Source: Endocalyx cinctus
Lineage: Eukaryota; Ascomycota; Sordariomycetes; Amphisphaeriales; Apiosporaceae
Reading direction: 5' to 3'
DNA: 64,000 bases
Assembly (NCBI GenBank): GCA_001600455.1
Contig: BCKC01000010.1
Coordinates: 121,519 to 185,518 of the forward strand
Shown: positions 10,460 through 22,756 of the stretch, piece after piece
Position numbering within the stretch: position 1 is the first letter of the stretch
Layout of the letters: each line of letters opens with the position of its first letter
Position numbers and translations under genes: made by a program
Notes under the pieces: model-generated
Databases searched by the model: none
What the model was told of the DNA's origin: nothing
What the model saw: only the letters and a program-made list of their open reading frames with translations

Positions 10460-13400
10460 TGTGTCGTGTCGTTTAAGCACAGGCGCCGGATGGAGGATGA
10501 TAAGGTTTCCGACTAAGAAATATTAAATTTATGTCGATACCTACCAAAATTGGTTCGAGAATGGATGAAGGTAGGCAAGGACTTTTATGGCATTCTCGTC
10601 GACTCAACCCGCGAAGATTCTAGATATCTTATACCGGGGTCTCCTGTAGAAGCACGGGGGGTTCAGGTCAAACTGACCCTTATCATACATCTCGTTAGCC
10701 CATCGTACATCGTGGAAAGTTCTAGTGAGGGTTGATAGATAAGCTAGGGTTGGTCTCGGCGACGACGTCACGGTGAGAGTAGACGTCGTCCTCGTAGCCT
10801 ATGGGCTTTTCCCGTTTTTTGTCAGGTGATTGACCCGAGCCGGAGCGGAACTGGATCCACGCTGTTTCAAGAAACGATTCGTAAGTGATGGGTATAGTAA
10901 ATATAAGCCATGTTATAGTTCTTCATGTTGAACCAGCTAGCATAATGTTTGGTTGACTGCAGTCTTGATCTAGCCAGATCCCCTGGCGGGTATCATCTAT
11001 CTTGACGGAAGAAACTCTCCGGCGCAACGACTCGTATCAACTAATATCGTATCTCTCGCTGCCAAACAAATCAAACAAAACAAATGTGACTTGACCCGCA
11101 GCTAATCGGTCCTACTTTTAAGGATCTCGATCTTTATATAATAGCGAGTTGTCCCATCATATTCTTATCATCGGTTTCTTTCCTTTTCTCAATTTATTCT
11201 CTATGACGAGAATATTCTACAGTCATCCCAACCATGGAAATTTTCCGAAATCAAGTTCTCATCATAACCACTAAATATGTGTTTCAGTATGATTTGGTCC
11301 CACGGAGTAAAATCGGATAAATGCAGGCTGCCAAGGGCTGGAACACGAAAAAATCGTCGACTCGATAAATAAGAAACGAACAACAATATTCTGGTCAGCA
11401 TCTAGAAAGATGAGCCACAATGTTCAAGATAGCAGAAGATCTCAGTTGTCTGAGAGAGCAAATAATTGAGCTTCCGCATTTAAGATGCTTCACTCATGAG
11501 TGAGCGCGTTGTAACATGAGTAGGTAGTTATATCCATCAGGGACCTGTTGCCAAGCCAGAAAGGCTTCATGCGGTGAGAGGTTGAATTTGGTAATTAGTT
11601 TCTATGGCGTTCTAGGCCTAGTGATAATACTTAGGTCATACTCTCTCCGCTAGTATATGACTTTATCATAGTCGTGGAATGCTATCGAAGATATCTTCCC
11701 CATACACTAGTACGGGGTCCAGGGCGGGGGTCTCCGATGATGGAGCCATTGAGGGCGACGAGACAGGCAGACAGGTAAGGTCAAAGCTTTTTACCATGAA
11801 AATATTGAAAAATATAAGTTTATAAATAATTTATATGAACTCACTTGATCGGCGACTAAATTGTTCGTACATATCGCTACCACCAGCTCATCATGCAATG
11901 TCTTGAAATGTTGTGAAATTCACTTAGATGGACCCATGTCATCAAATAAGGGGTAAGAGGTAGTAAGAAAGCACGCTGGATAGAACGCCCGGCGCACAGT
12001 CAGCCGACTAGACTTGGCTGGCATTATTGACTCTGTAAATAAGCAATTGACATTCAGCTTGGTGTCGACTACAGTTGTGAAAAGTGTATACTACGATACC
12101 GAAGGCTTCAACAGATTAATGCTAATGAAGGCTAGCATATCTGGCTGGCCTGCTTTCTAGTGATAATGGTATTAATAGGGGGTATGGGCTACACTCACCA
12201 AGGAGTACCTACGTACCAGGGACATCTGCAGTTAGATTTGGCCTGTTTGAGTACTTAACTACCGAAGTAACTGACATCTAGGAGAATTGGTGTGTTTAAC
12301 TAGAATATATATGTTTGTCGATTATTTATAGTAGCATCTCGAATCGCACGGTCTTGAACCGGCGAGGGGTTGGCAGAGGCCAGAAAAGGCAGTGAAGGCT
12401 GCGATGTTCTAAAATCACTGTGCCCAGACTGCCAGAGTAACCCCCGGTCTTTGATTGATGATTGATCGACAGGTGATGTTACCATCAAAGTTGTCTTACA
12501 CAGCCTATCACAGTCAATAGGATCCATATTACTGACCATCAATATCCTAGACTACTACGTACGCTGTAGGTTACTTACATCTGTGCCATTATTACTCGTT
12601 AAAGACATCGTATTATTGAGTCATCTAGCGGGAGGTTGAATCAGTCCGAGCAGTTTCTCGAAACAGCAAGTAAAATACGGTGTGTGTTTTCTATGCCTGC
12701 TGTTTGCTTACCTCAAAAAGGAAACGTAAACCAATAAATGAAAACATGAATATCATAAAGATATATTAGATACTAAAATTTACAGACACCAGATTCAGAC
12801 ACTTACTTTTACGTGATCCTACTGTTATCTATCGCAACTGCAGACCAATGTTCAGAGAGTTTCCTACGAATATTCTCAAAGTAGCTCCACATAGTATGAG
12901 CAACTCATCGTCGAATTTATTAATATTTCGACAGAAGATGTTATAAATTGGGCTCATCAGTAAAATGACTTTTTCTCTTGAGATTCCCTTGCCCGTCTCC
13001 TAAGTCTTGAAAATGTAACCTCGTCATGCAAAGATAATTCAGCAGCCAACAGCAAAGTATGCTCTCGTTGTTCCTATGATACAAAATGTTTACTTCCTAC
13101 CCCAATACGACTGCTTTTTCTCCAGCAGACACCTGCTGCTTGAATACGGAAATACAGCCCAGAAACTTATGTAACGAAGTTGTTGCCACTTTAGTCATGT
13201 TCGTATTAGGTGTGACAATCCTTTCGGCTATGTATGTAGTCTATAAATGCGGCATATGCTACCTCGTCTGAGATAATATAAATTTCGGCTTATTACGGAG
13301 ACGATAATCTAGTAACAGGAAACTACAGAAAAATAGTATGTACTTTTTTGCTCTCGGAAGAGTCAAGATCTCCCTAATTATGTCGATCAACTTATCTTGT

Positions 13401-13990
13401 GCATACAAGTACCACCCCAATTTTAGCCAGTATTTCAGGAAGCTATAAATATATATATTTCCAGTCTTTTGGTTATCTCGAAAGATCGTTTGATTTATAC
13501 TAGAAGAAGCTTGAGAGGACCCATAGATCTACGAATGTTGGTTAAGCTTGCCTATTGGAGGGTAGGGACTGCTCGGGTCGGCCCTGAGATCTTCTTACTA
13601 TTAATGGGATCGGAAAGATGTACAAGGATACGGGATTCCCACATTCTCGTTTTGGATTTCAGATAATTCAAAGTGTACCTAGATTGGCTAAATTCTTTTT
13701 TCTTTGGCATTCCTGTTTCCCTAGGTTGTATTCTTTTCCCACCAAAGATCTCCATTACTTCGTTATATTTCTCAAAGCCATCCTAACTATTTTCTTATTT
13801 ATATATGGTATACAATTTGTCACTTGATCGTCATTCTGATCTGATGTGACAAAAAATTAAACCAAATGCATCATGATCTCTCTCGGTAGATAAATTACCC
13901 GTCCCAGCCATATCTATCTACCTCAATGATCGTAAAACAAGTCTACCCTTCTCGCTTAAACTCAGGTTTTTTCCAAGAAACCAAAATTTT
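10460..13990. other. Gene-poor stretch upstream of the transporter
   Basis: No open frame of more than about 80 codons and no domain is recognised. The part near 10460-10800 is the promoter region of the transporter. The short frame at 13086-13271 (+, 61 codons with one hydrophobic segment) has nothing to support it. The right end is the 3' flank of the terpene synthase gene. Confidence 0.5.
10761..10790. promoter_or_regulatory. Inverted repeat with two GACGTC cores upstream of the transporter
   Basis: GACGACGTC at 10761-10769 is matched by its exact reverse complement GACGTCGTC at 10782-10790, with 12 bases between. Each arm holds GACGTC, the palindromic core bound by CREB/ATF-type bZIP factors. 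It lies about 300 bases upstream of the transporter start codon. A role in its control is inference from motif and position only. Confidence 0.45.
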
Positions 13991-16107
13991 TCATGCAGTA
14001 ATAGAAGATATGGGGGCAATAGGGGTGGCTGGAGGGGGGGTAGGCAAGTTCAAGATACGACTCTCCCGAACGGCGGGTCCTTCTTCCCTAAGGTATCTGC
14101 CACTCTTGAAGCTATATGACAGATGATCATTAGTACTCTTTCTACTAGATAGTAAATTTAAGCCGCGTGTATTTTAAAAAAAAAGGAAAAAATGGCCTAC
14201 CTCCAGTAAAGGTTTCCCAAGGCGATGTTACGGCACCCATCGACGTATTTGAGCACCTCCCTGTCAACTTCTTCGCCCCAGATCGGCATGTCGGCCAAGG
14301 CCCGGTACCAGCGCCTATAGCACTCGTCGAGCATATCGCCAATCTTATCGACAGCCTGCTGGTCAGTCATGCCGTGCCCCTTCAAGAGGCGGATGAGGTT
14401 GTGCTCGACACCTTGCTCCTATAGAAAGAGTTAAAGAAACGGCCGGTCAGTGATATTCCGCAACTCCGCATGGGATGGATTTGGCTATTTTAGCCTAGCG
14501 AGTCTCGCTTACAAGATCTTTCCTATATGAAAGGATATCGTTGACCCTAAAAGTTCACGGATTGGTTTATTAGTGATAAATTAATTGTAATATTCCGTAA
14601 GGCAAACAATGTAAAAATAAAAAATAAAAATAAAAATCATCACCAACTTACAGGATCACAAGATCAGCTGAGATGCAGATGCATTCTGCGATGGATGGGT
14701 TGTCTAGGATAGTTTGAGATATCTGGATGCCGTGGGCATATCTATTTTTGATCGTCAATAAGTAGGGGCGCCTTAACTCGATCATCTATCGACTTACTCA
14801 ACAAGAGAACAGGATGGAGCGGCTCCGATTGATTCTCGTCTCACGCTCATGTATTCATCGACCGTGAGAGACGGTGCCACTTGCGCGTGAGTGTTCTTAA
14901 CTTGCCGAATAATGCCAGAGAAGTAATCCTCGTGAGACCGAATCCATCGTTCTTGGAGTTCTATCAGTAGATTAGCGGCGGTAGCTCTAATACTGCTTAT
15001 TGGGTCTTATACCGGGCAATACATACCTGGAGAGGCTCGCTAACAAGCCAATCGTTGATATTAGTATCATAACCGAATATGCCATTGAGATGGTAACTCC
15101 TACATATATCACAAGTTAATGTCCATCTTTCTTTAGGAGACTGCTTAATCGCATCGGTATTTCGTAAGATTCGAGTTTGACATGTTCACTTACTGGATGA
15201 AGTTAGTGAAAATCCCAGTAGAAGCACATTTTCTTCAAAATTGAAGTTACTGGAGATGTAAAACGTACCACTTTTCTAAGCCGTATCCATGTTGTCTGGA
15301 AAACATGTCTAATGGGGTGAATATCTGATGGAATAGGTGGGTGGTCTTCAACCATGATAGCCAGCGTAGCATCAATCTCTTCTTGAGTTTTGACAGGATC
15401 CTCTCTCAGGGGACCCTCATCAAATTCTGTTGAAAATATCACAAGTTAGATATATTCAAACGAAAATACATTAGAGATGGGAAAGCGTCAAACTCGTACG
15501 ATCATCAAACATAAAAACCTGTGAAAATGAGTATGTTAATGTCGATTCAGGACTCCAAGGACAGAAAGCAACATACCCAAGTATGCCAGTCAACCATCAT
15601 TCGAAATGCTTCTTCATCGGCCTCGGGAGCCCAAATCGCGTTCATGTAGGCAAAGTCCGCCTTGACATGTTTTTGCGCCATCTGCTCATCCCATCGAAAA
15701 ACGCTTGGGAAGGGCACTCGGTCAGCATATGATACGCATAATGCTTGAAGAAAAGCATCATATATATTAACTTACGAAGCCGCCCACGCATCTGCTTCTT
15801 TCTTCACGGACGCGTAGTAAGGATTCAAAGGAGGATCGACAGACATGATAGAAGCGAACATATCTGGTAGATGAATCGAGAATGGCTTCTCCGATGGCTT
15901 ACACTCTTTAAGGGCGTTTGTCTCGCTTGGTATGCTCTCGATGGTCTCAGCAGTGCTGACAGATGATTCGGCTTCGGTAGAAGATGCGTCGGAGAGATTC
16001 GTGTCCCAATAACCCATCTTCGCAGTGGAGCTTTTAGAAGGAGGCATCTCAGCCGACTCCGTCTCAGCCAAAGTTCTCTTGCACATCTCGCTGTCGGGGC
16101 AGGGCAT
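13991..16107 (-). CDS. Class I terpene synthase, likely sesquiterpene synthase
   Basis: Ten exons splice in phase to 424 residues: 16107-15776, 15703-15577, 15518-15500, 15426-15269, 15039-15027, 14960-14798, 14741-14652, 14546-14513, 14418-14201 and 14111-13991. Metal-binding motifs are present: DDQFDEG (158-164) and NDILSYRKD (303-311, the NSE triad). Also seen are RASPELQERW (213-222), ECYRRWY, GNLYWSF and a C-terminal GRY (389-391) typical of the fungal group that includes the Botrytis presilphiperfolanol synthase. The family ionises farnesyl diphosphate in the cytosol; the product cannot be predicted. The first 110 residues include a Ser/Thr/Glu-rich extension. Exons of 19 and 13 bases are unusual, and the first carries the two leading Asp of the catalytic motif. 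Exon 4 could end at 15272 instead of 15269. The gene is divergent from a P450 gene. Confidence 0.92.
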
Positions 16108-18037
16108 ATTAGTTTTGTTGGATAAAAATTCTTGATGAGATCTTTGATATGTGTTGAATTATGAATATCGATGATACTTATAGAACATGCGGTGGGGATT
16201 TAGAAGCATATGGGCCTCTTATGCATACTCTAATGTAATGTTGAGACGATGACCTAATTACCTATCCGATGGTAGCCTGTACGTACGTTATTTATGTTTA
16301 AAGTTCCACAGTTCCAAGCAAATCTTTATAAGTCAAGGAGGCCGAGACAAGGGACTTTCACCAAAGATCATAGTAAATCGAAAAAAAGAATATGGAGGTG
16401 GTCAATCACTCCATTTTGGGGGAGTTCATATACGTAGTTACCAATATATGATAATCTCAGGATCCTTAAACCGAACTTTAAAAATGGAATATCAAAGGCA
16501 TGCAAACCCCGTGAAGTCTTTTTGTAATTGCCTAGTTCAATCCAAGAACCCACTCACGCCTCGAAATGTCGCCACTAAGGGTAAGTTGCCTGGCGAGTCC
16601 TACGTTAAGGATAAGGTGATGTTGACTCCGTTCCCGCATAGCCCGGAACATGGGCCAAGGAGTGCTCGATAGATCGCTTAGAATCGTACTTCCTCTGGAA
16701 GGACAATGTCGATAAGGAACTCTGGGCAAGGCTAAGCAGTGGGCCGTATGCTGTCATGAAAACCCTGACTCTTCTTAAGATACTCTGGTTACGGATTCCG
16801 CTGACATGCATCATTTCACTGACCATAAAAAGTATCCTGCGAGCTGACACGCTTACGGACCACGGGTTTTCCCTACCTCGAAAGAATCTTAATAAGCCTC
16901 ATCGCAGACCGACTTTCTCATGGCTGAAAAGTTTCTTGAAACCCCGCAAATCTCTTGACCCATACTATAAACCATGCTATGGGTTATGCTAACTTATAAC
17001 GTTAAGAGAGTGGAGTGACAGCAGAAGTTCTAGCCCTGTATGAACGTCTTGAACTGTTTCGATGAACTACTGAGGTTCTCCACATTTGCAATCATCGATA
17101 CACTCAAAAAGCAGACCGAAATATCAAGAGAATATATTTTAATTATCGTTAGTATATATCAACGGGGCACCCACTTTATACGCTGGCTTGGCCTGAGGTA
17201 TACTTTTGATTATGTACGAAACTACCTTTAGAGTTCGTGTGCACTTAACAGTAGCGAACCTATCATTATACTGCGAAGGATGCGCGCCGAGACGGATATA
17301 ATTAAATACGATCTTATACGATATCGTACGGTACGCAATAGGATACACATATGTACGTAATAAACATATGCATAGGGGTCCTCTTTGAAGAACTGTCAAA
17401 TTCCTGGTCTGGTCATAAAGACAGGCGTAGTGTAGATACGTCAATTTAACCTCATCAAACCAGAAGATATCTTACTATGTATTATCTGCCGCTTGGGGTA
17501 TTGGCTTAGGAGCAGTGCTTATGTATTGGGTAAGGTTATTATGATGCAGGGTTCACCGGTTGATGATCCCTGCCAGTATTCAAAATGCGGGACAGCTTAC
17601 CTGCATGTGCAGTTACAGTCGATTTGCTACATACGTCTTATCATATGATATACTCTGAATAGGGAAAGTAAGCGCATTAGATCATCGCCTTCTTCTCGAC
17701 AATATACCACCCCATACTTACGAGGACTATCCATCCCTCGGTTGGAGGATCGAGCTGCAGCAGGAGGAGTATTATCTTGCAGAGCCGAGAGTGGAGAAAG
17801 CTTATGATATATGCGTTCCCGGAGAAGTAGTTTTTGAAGACGGAGATATTTTTCATTCCTCATAAATATTGACCTGGTCAATATCGATGTCACCTTATAA
17901 TTATAATATCTGTTTGTTTTCATGTTGTAGATACTTGTTCCCTTAATGATACAACTTAAACTCCCTTGACCATATCTCACGACTTGATACAAAACGCCTT
18001 TTTTGAGTCCTGATCTGATTATTGTATTAGAGTCAAC
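16108..18037. promoter_or_regulatory. Shared upstream region of terpene synthase and P450 genes
   Basis: This 1.9 kb separates two divergent starts and must hold both promoters. A plus-strand frame is open from about 16640 to 16992 (about 117 codons) with protein-like composition (for example WAKECSIDRLESYFLWKDNV), but it lacks a clear start, splice partners or a known domain. Several other short frames overlap it on both strands. The 600 bases before 18038 are AT-rich. I could not identify a specific regulator site. Confidence 0.5.
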
Positions 18038-20180
18038 ATGGCTCAACTGACTCAACATCTCCCTGAGCTTCTCCAGGGCATCAAAGACTTTGGCTATGGA
18101 TACACCGCTGTTGTCGCCTTTGTAGGCTGGTGGTTCTGCGCCGTGTTTTACCGCCTATATATGCACCCTCTCCGTAAGATACCGGGTCCCCTGGCAGCCA
18201 GAGCATCGGGTTGGTATGAATTCTACCATGACTGCCTCCAAGATGGCTACGTCAAGCAGTATCCTTCTATGCACGCAAAATATGGTAAGTTGACGAATAA
18301 CACCTGATCGAGGAGGATTGGTTCAAATCTGGAACTAACTTGGGCGCTTTAGGACCTGTCATTCGTGTAGCCCCCGATAGAGTACACATAAATGACTACA
18401 ACTATTTCCATGAGTGAGTTTTTTTCTTTTTTCTCTAGGAGCGTAATCGCATGTGCTCTTAGAAGAACCTCCCACTCACCGAGTTTCGCAGGATCTACAA
18501 TGGACCCAACAAGTACCTGAAAGACCCGGACTTCTTCGCTACCAGCGGTGGAATCGAGCATTCCGTCATTATGTTGACGGACCCGAACATCCACAAAGCG
18601 AGAAGAAACCAGATCAAGACCATTTTCTCTCCTAAGTTTATGGCAGATGTAGCTCCCATCGTAGCCAAGGTCATCCAGCGAGCGCTCCAGAAGATGCACA
18701 CCGCCTGCGAGCAAGGAAAGCCCGTAGATATGAATGGAATCTACAAGGCCATTACGGTAATGCCATTTCTATCCTTTACGACTAAAACACAACGGGCCCA
18801 GTTCACTAACTAGTACACAAATAGGTTGACACGATTATGAGAGTCATGCTGGACAAGAACCTGAACTTGATCGAGCAGGATGAGGAGCCGGCATTCGTCC
18901 GCACCATGCACATGTTTGCCAAGAACTTCGCGTGGCAGAGGCACTTCCCGGTCCTTAGCAAGATTGCCATCAACCTTCCCGACTTCGTCGCTAACAAGAT
19001 TCTTCCGGGATACGCAACGTTCCGAAGGGTAGGTAGACGATGTTTTTTCACCCATATTTTCTTCGCACTAGTATTATGCTCAGGAAAACTGATCTTGGAT
19101 ATGTTCTGTTTTAGCAATGCGGTGATTGGGTGGACGAAGTTCAGGAGAGACACGCGAACGGCGTTTACACTACCGAAGACGGCCGGTCGACTATTTTCGA
19201 TCTTCTCTTGGCACCTCTTACCCAAAAGGGAGAGAATATCGGAGTCTTGAACAAGGAAGTGCTCATTGATGAAATGTTCGCTTTCTGTTTCGCTGGTCAG
19301 TGCTCTCCCCGGTTTCCCACGCAGTACGCGAATGATGACTGACAAATGCGATGTAACAGGAACGGACACGACTAGCTACGCCCTTAGCCAAGGAACTTTC
19401 TACCTTCTCAACAACCCTCAAAAGCTCAAGATCCTCAAGGACGAGCTTAAGACGGTCAAGACCAACGCCGACGGCTTATACGAGCATCGCGACGTCGTCC
19501 ATCTTCCCTATCTGGTACGTGACCCACTAACCATTACAGAAAAGAAACGCCAGCGTGGGAGTTCCTGGTAATTTTTCATACTAACATTCGTCGAATTATT
19601 ATAGACTGCTTGCATCAAGGAGATCCTCCGTGTGGCGTGCCCCGTGCCGGGTATTACCCCCCGCAGAGTCCCTGCTGAAGGCCTGAAAATTGGTGATTAC
19701 TTCATTCCTGGTGGCGTAAGTAAATCCGTTCATAATACTATACAAAGAAAGAGAGGGAGAGAAGGGCTAACGCGAAATTATCCAGTCCACTATCTCAATT
19801 GCTATGCGAATGGTTCACTTCAACGAGGATGTCTACTACGACCCGCACAGCTTCATCCCCGAGCGATGGCTTGGATCGAAGGCTAACGAGCTGGAGAAGT
19901 GGTTCGTTACCTTCAGCAAGGGTCCCCGCATGTGTCTCGGCATCAAGTAAGCAGTCTCCTTTTTTACCCATTCATATGACATCAAAGTATTTCTAGGCTA
20001 ATTAATAATCTAAAAAAAAGCATGACTTTCATGGAAATGTACCTCTGCGTCGCCAACTTCTTCGGTAAGCTCGATATGAGCCTCTTCGAGACTAACGAGG
20101 AGACTACCATGTGGATCGACATGGCCGCATCGGCTAGCATGAAGCAACACGTCAAGGTGAAGGTTAACAGCATCAAATAA
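18038..20180 (+). CDS. Cytochrome P450 monooxygenase
   Basis: Nine exons join in phase to 514 residues: 18038-18284, 18353-18413, 18492-18756, 18825-19028, 19115-19295, 19360-19514, 19605-19715, 19786-19946 and 20021-20180. An N-terminal membrane anchor (about 20-40) is followed by HPLRKIPGP, the usual hinge of fungal ER-bound P450s. The I-helix motif AGTDTT is at 319-324, ExxR (EILR) at 377-380, PERW at 433-436, and the heme loop FSKGPRMCLG has its Cys ligand at 458. All key residues are present and the frame is intact. The N-terminal half resembles trichodiene-oxygenase-like fungal P450s; this is by eye. Its place opposite a terpene synthase suggests it oxidises that terpene. The substrate and CYP family are not determined. 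Confidence 0.93.
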
Positions 20181-21352
20181 GCACCGTCTTCCTAGCATGG
20201 TCCTGAATATTGAAGTCAATCTTCTGTATGCCAACCGTGGAGGATTGAGAGCTAATCCGCACTTTGCACGGGACTGTGGGAGAAGGTATGAGTCAGTCAC
20301 TACTGGCGTTGAATTGGAAGATTATGTTGGAAAAAAAAAAGTCAAGACATCAACGAATGTCAAGTCAAGTCCTAGGGTTGGTCTATGGCTAAGCGGAAAT
20401 CTTGTAGAGGCAAAATGATTTAGGATAGGGGAATGGCGCACAACCTGTGGTTTTGGAGGGAAAGTATTCAAAAAAGACTTAGGACAGCGATAAACGCACC
20501 AGTCTTTTCAATCCGCTATATACATTACTGTATCAACGTATTCTTTCATATTGGGGACATTCAAACTTGGAATGAATTTCATCTCTGCTTCCATTAACGA
20601 CTACATAAACCAGTTGACGTCTCGGATTCTCAAAGTCCGAGACAAGTATTTGATTACGACAGGTCCTACCTACCCTTAGCTCCAGATTAACATGTTCGTG
20701 CCATTCACTACTGAGCTGCTAGATTTCCGTCTATCTTAATCCGGCATATTGCCTCTTTTTGGCCATATCGTATGATTTCTCCGCCTTTTCATTGGTTTAT
20801 TTTGAGGGTGTCACCGGATTGTAGCCAAGCAATAGTGGAGAGAGCTGAGGCATATACTCCACAAGAAATCTCCATCGCCGCTACTACTGTTCACATCGTA
20901 GGGAGACAGCTCTCCAATTGTAGTCAGTATTTATAGTAGATCAAAGACCCATGGACCCTACCTTTTTTTTCCCCGAGGCCTGGGGTTTTCTTTGTGGGAG
21001 TTCAAGTGGATGAGTTAGTTATTATCGGAGAACGTTATATTGAGAGAAACGAAGGTAGATGTTCTCATTAAAAGTTCCTAATATCGAGTCCTAGTTCGCC
21101 TCTGCTTTTAAACATATATCCCCTCCGGGTCCCGAAACCCGTACCACCGGACCTGTAAGATCACCTGTTGAAAGTCTACGTCTATACCTAGACAGAATTC
21201 TATACCTCTAAATTTGCTTTTTGTTGCACCCAATTAGTCGACCCCATTCGTCGAAATCTAATTAAACCGAACGCCATACGGATAAAACAAAAACAAAAAG
21301 AACCATAACAGAAATCAAGAAATTCGCTTGAAGAAAAAAAAAACTTTTTAAA
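20181..21352. other. Convergent intergenic region
   Basis: This holds the 3' flanks of the P450 (+) and the kinase-like gene (-). No open frame of note and no repeat beyond short A runs (about 20331 and 21334) is seen. Confidence 0.6.
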
Positions 21353-22756
21353 TCAAGCTTCAGGAACATCTCGGAACCACGGATGATCTAGAGCCCCTCT
21401 CGCGGTAATGCGTTTCGAAGGGTTGATATTGGTCATCTCTGCGATAAGGTCCTTAAACTCCTGGTCTAGGGCTGCGCTCTTCCAGAGGGCGAACGGCCGC
21501 CTCGGGTTGTCCTCGTTAAAAGAGCCGGCCATCCGTCGCAGATCGGCGTACCAAGGATGCCTCGAGCCGCCTATGTAGTTCAGGAACCCGTCGAAATCGG
21601 ACCACTGGTTCACGAAGAAGGACAGCTGCTTCGAGAGGATTTCCTTGGAAGGGTCCAGTTTCGGGTCGCGCGCCAAGCTATCGAAACCATCAGCCCGGAA
21701 GATAACGGTCCGAAGGCGTAGAAATATGAACTGTCAAGTGTGTTAGGCTATTATTGAGCGTACGTTAAGATCAAAGGGGCAGAGAGAAAGCGGACTTACC
21801 ACTACTGCCAAGGCGAACACGTCAGATGGCTTTCCAACGGCCCCTTGAACATGCGCTTCGGGACTGCGCCAGAACTGATTTCCAACTTGCAGTCCGCTCA
21901 GCGCTTGGCCGGGCGGGATGTGGGTAGAGTCTTCCAGGTCGGACAGCTGAACGCGATCAACGACGATTCCTTGATCAGGCGTCTCGTGGTAGTCGACCAT
22001 GATATTATTGGGCTTAATATCTATATCCAGATATCAGTGGACACGTTTCGCATAAATAACCGTGATATGTGATAACTAACCTAAATGGACGATGTTCTGA
22101 TCGTGTAAGGTGGCTAGCCCTCTGAGGGTATCTCGAAGAATCCTCTTCTGCACGGCCAAGGAGATATCTTTAAAGGCGAAGTTGAGTACGTGGTCGGTTA
22201 AATATTCATTGACGAACATCATTTGATCAGGAACGGTATCGGTCAACGCTCTTAAATAAGGAGAATGATTGAATCTGAGCTGCAGAGGAAGCGCGTAGTT
22301 ATACTCGTTTCTGAAGAGGCTCTTCAGCACAAACATCTTTTCGTTTGCCCTAAAAAAGCTATCAGCATATGAAGTTTACGAGGTGGAGGTGGGGGTGAGA
22401 GGGAGGAACAAGAAGAATAAGATATATAATAATTCTTACCTAGCGAGATAAACATGGCGATCCTGTCTGTCCTGCAATATGTTCTCAACCGTGTACTCGC
22501 GACCGGAATAACCTTTCAAAACCACCCCTGGCGCGACGGGCGCAGCGACGAACGGCGGCGGTGGTGCACCGAAATGACTTCCATAATGTGTTACGGTACT
22601 AGCCTTACGCGCAGTCGGTGACGGTAGAGCTGGTGACTGCAGAGCTGGAAGAGAAGGTCGCGATACTCGCGATGGTGTACTTTTGGCGGTGTGTGAAAGA
22701 TTAGATATTAAGGGCTTAATTGAACTCGCCGATTTCGGGATTGGGGTTCCGCGCAT
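21353..22756 (-). CDS. Protein kinase-like protein with altered active-site motifs
   Basis: Four exons, 22756-22440, 22349-22081, 22020-21800 and 21730-21353, give 394 residues with all junctions in phase. A Ser/Pro-rich N-terminus (1-80) precedes a kinase fold. The region before beta-3 (ILQDRQDRHVYLAR) lacks a glycine-rich loop. The beta-3 Lys is present (FVLK, K115). The catalytic loop is HLDIKPNN (194-201), with Asp and Asn kept. The metal-binding DFG is replaced by DLE (223-225). FWRSPEAH stands for the APE region and PSKRITARGALDHPWF for the C-terminal helices. The family is an expanded fungal group of unknown substrate; weak or atypical activity is possible. The Lys/Asp/Asn set argues against calling it dead outright. 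Confidence 0.82.
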
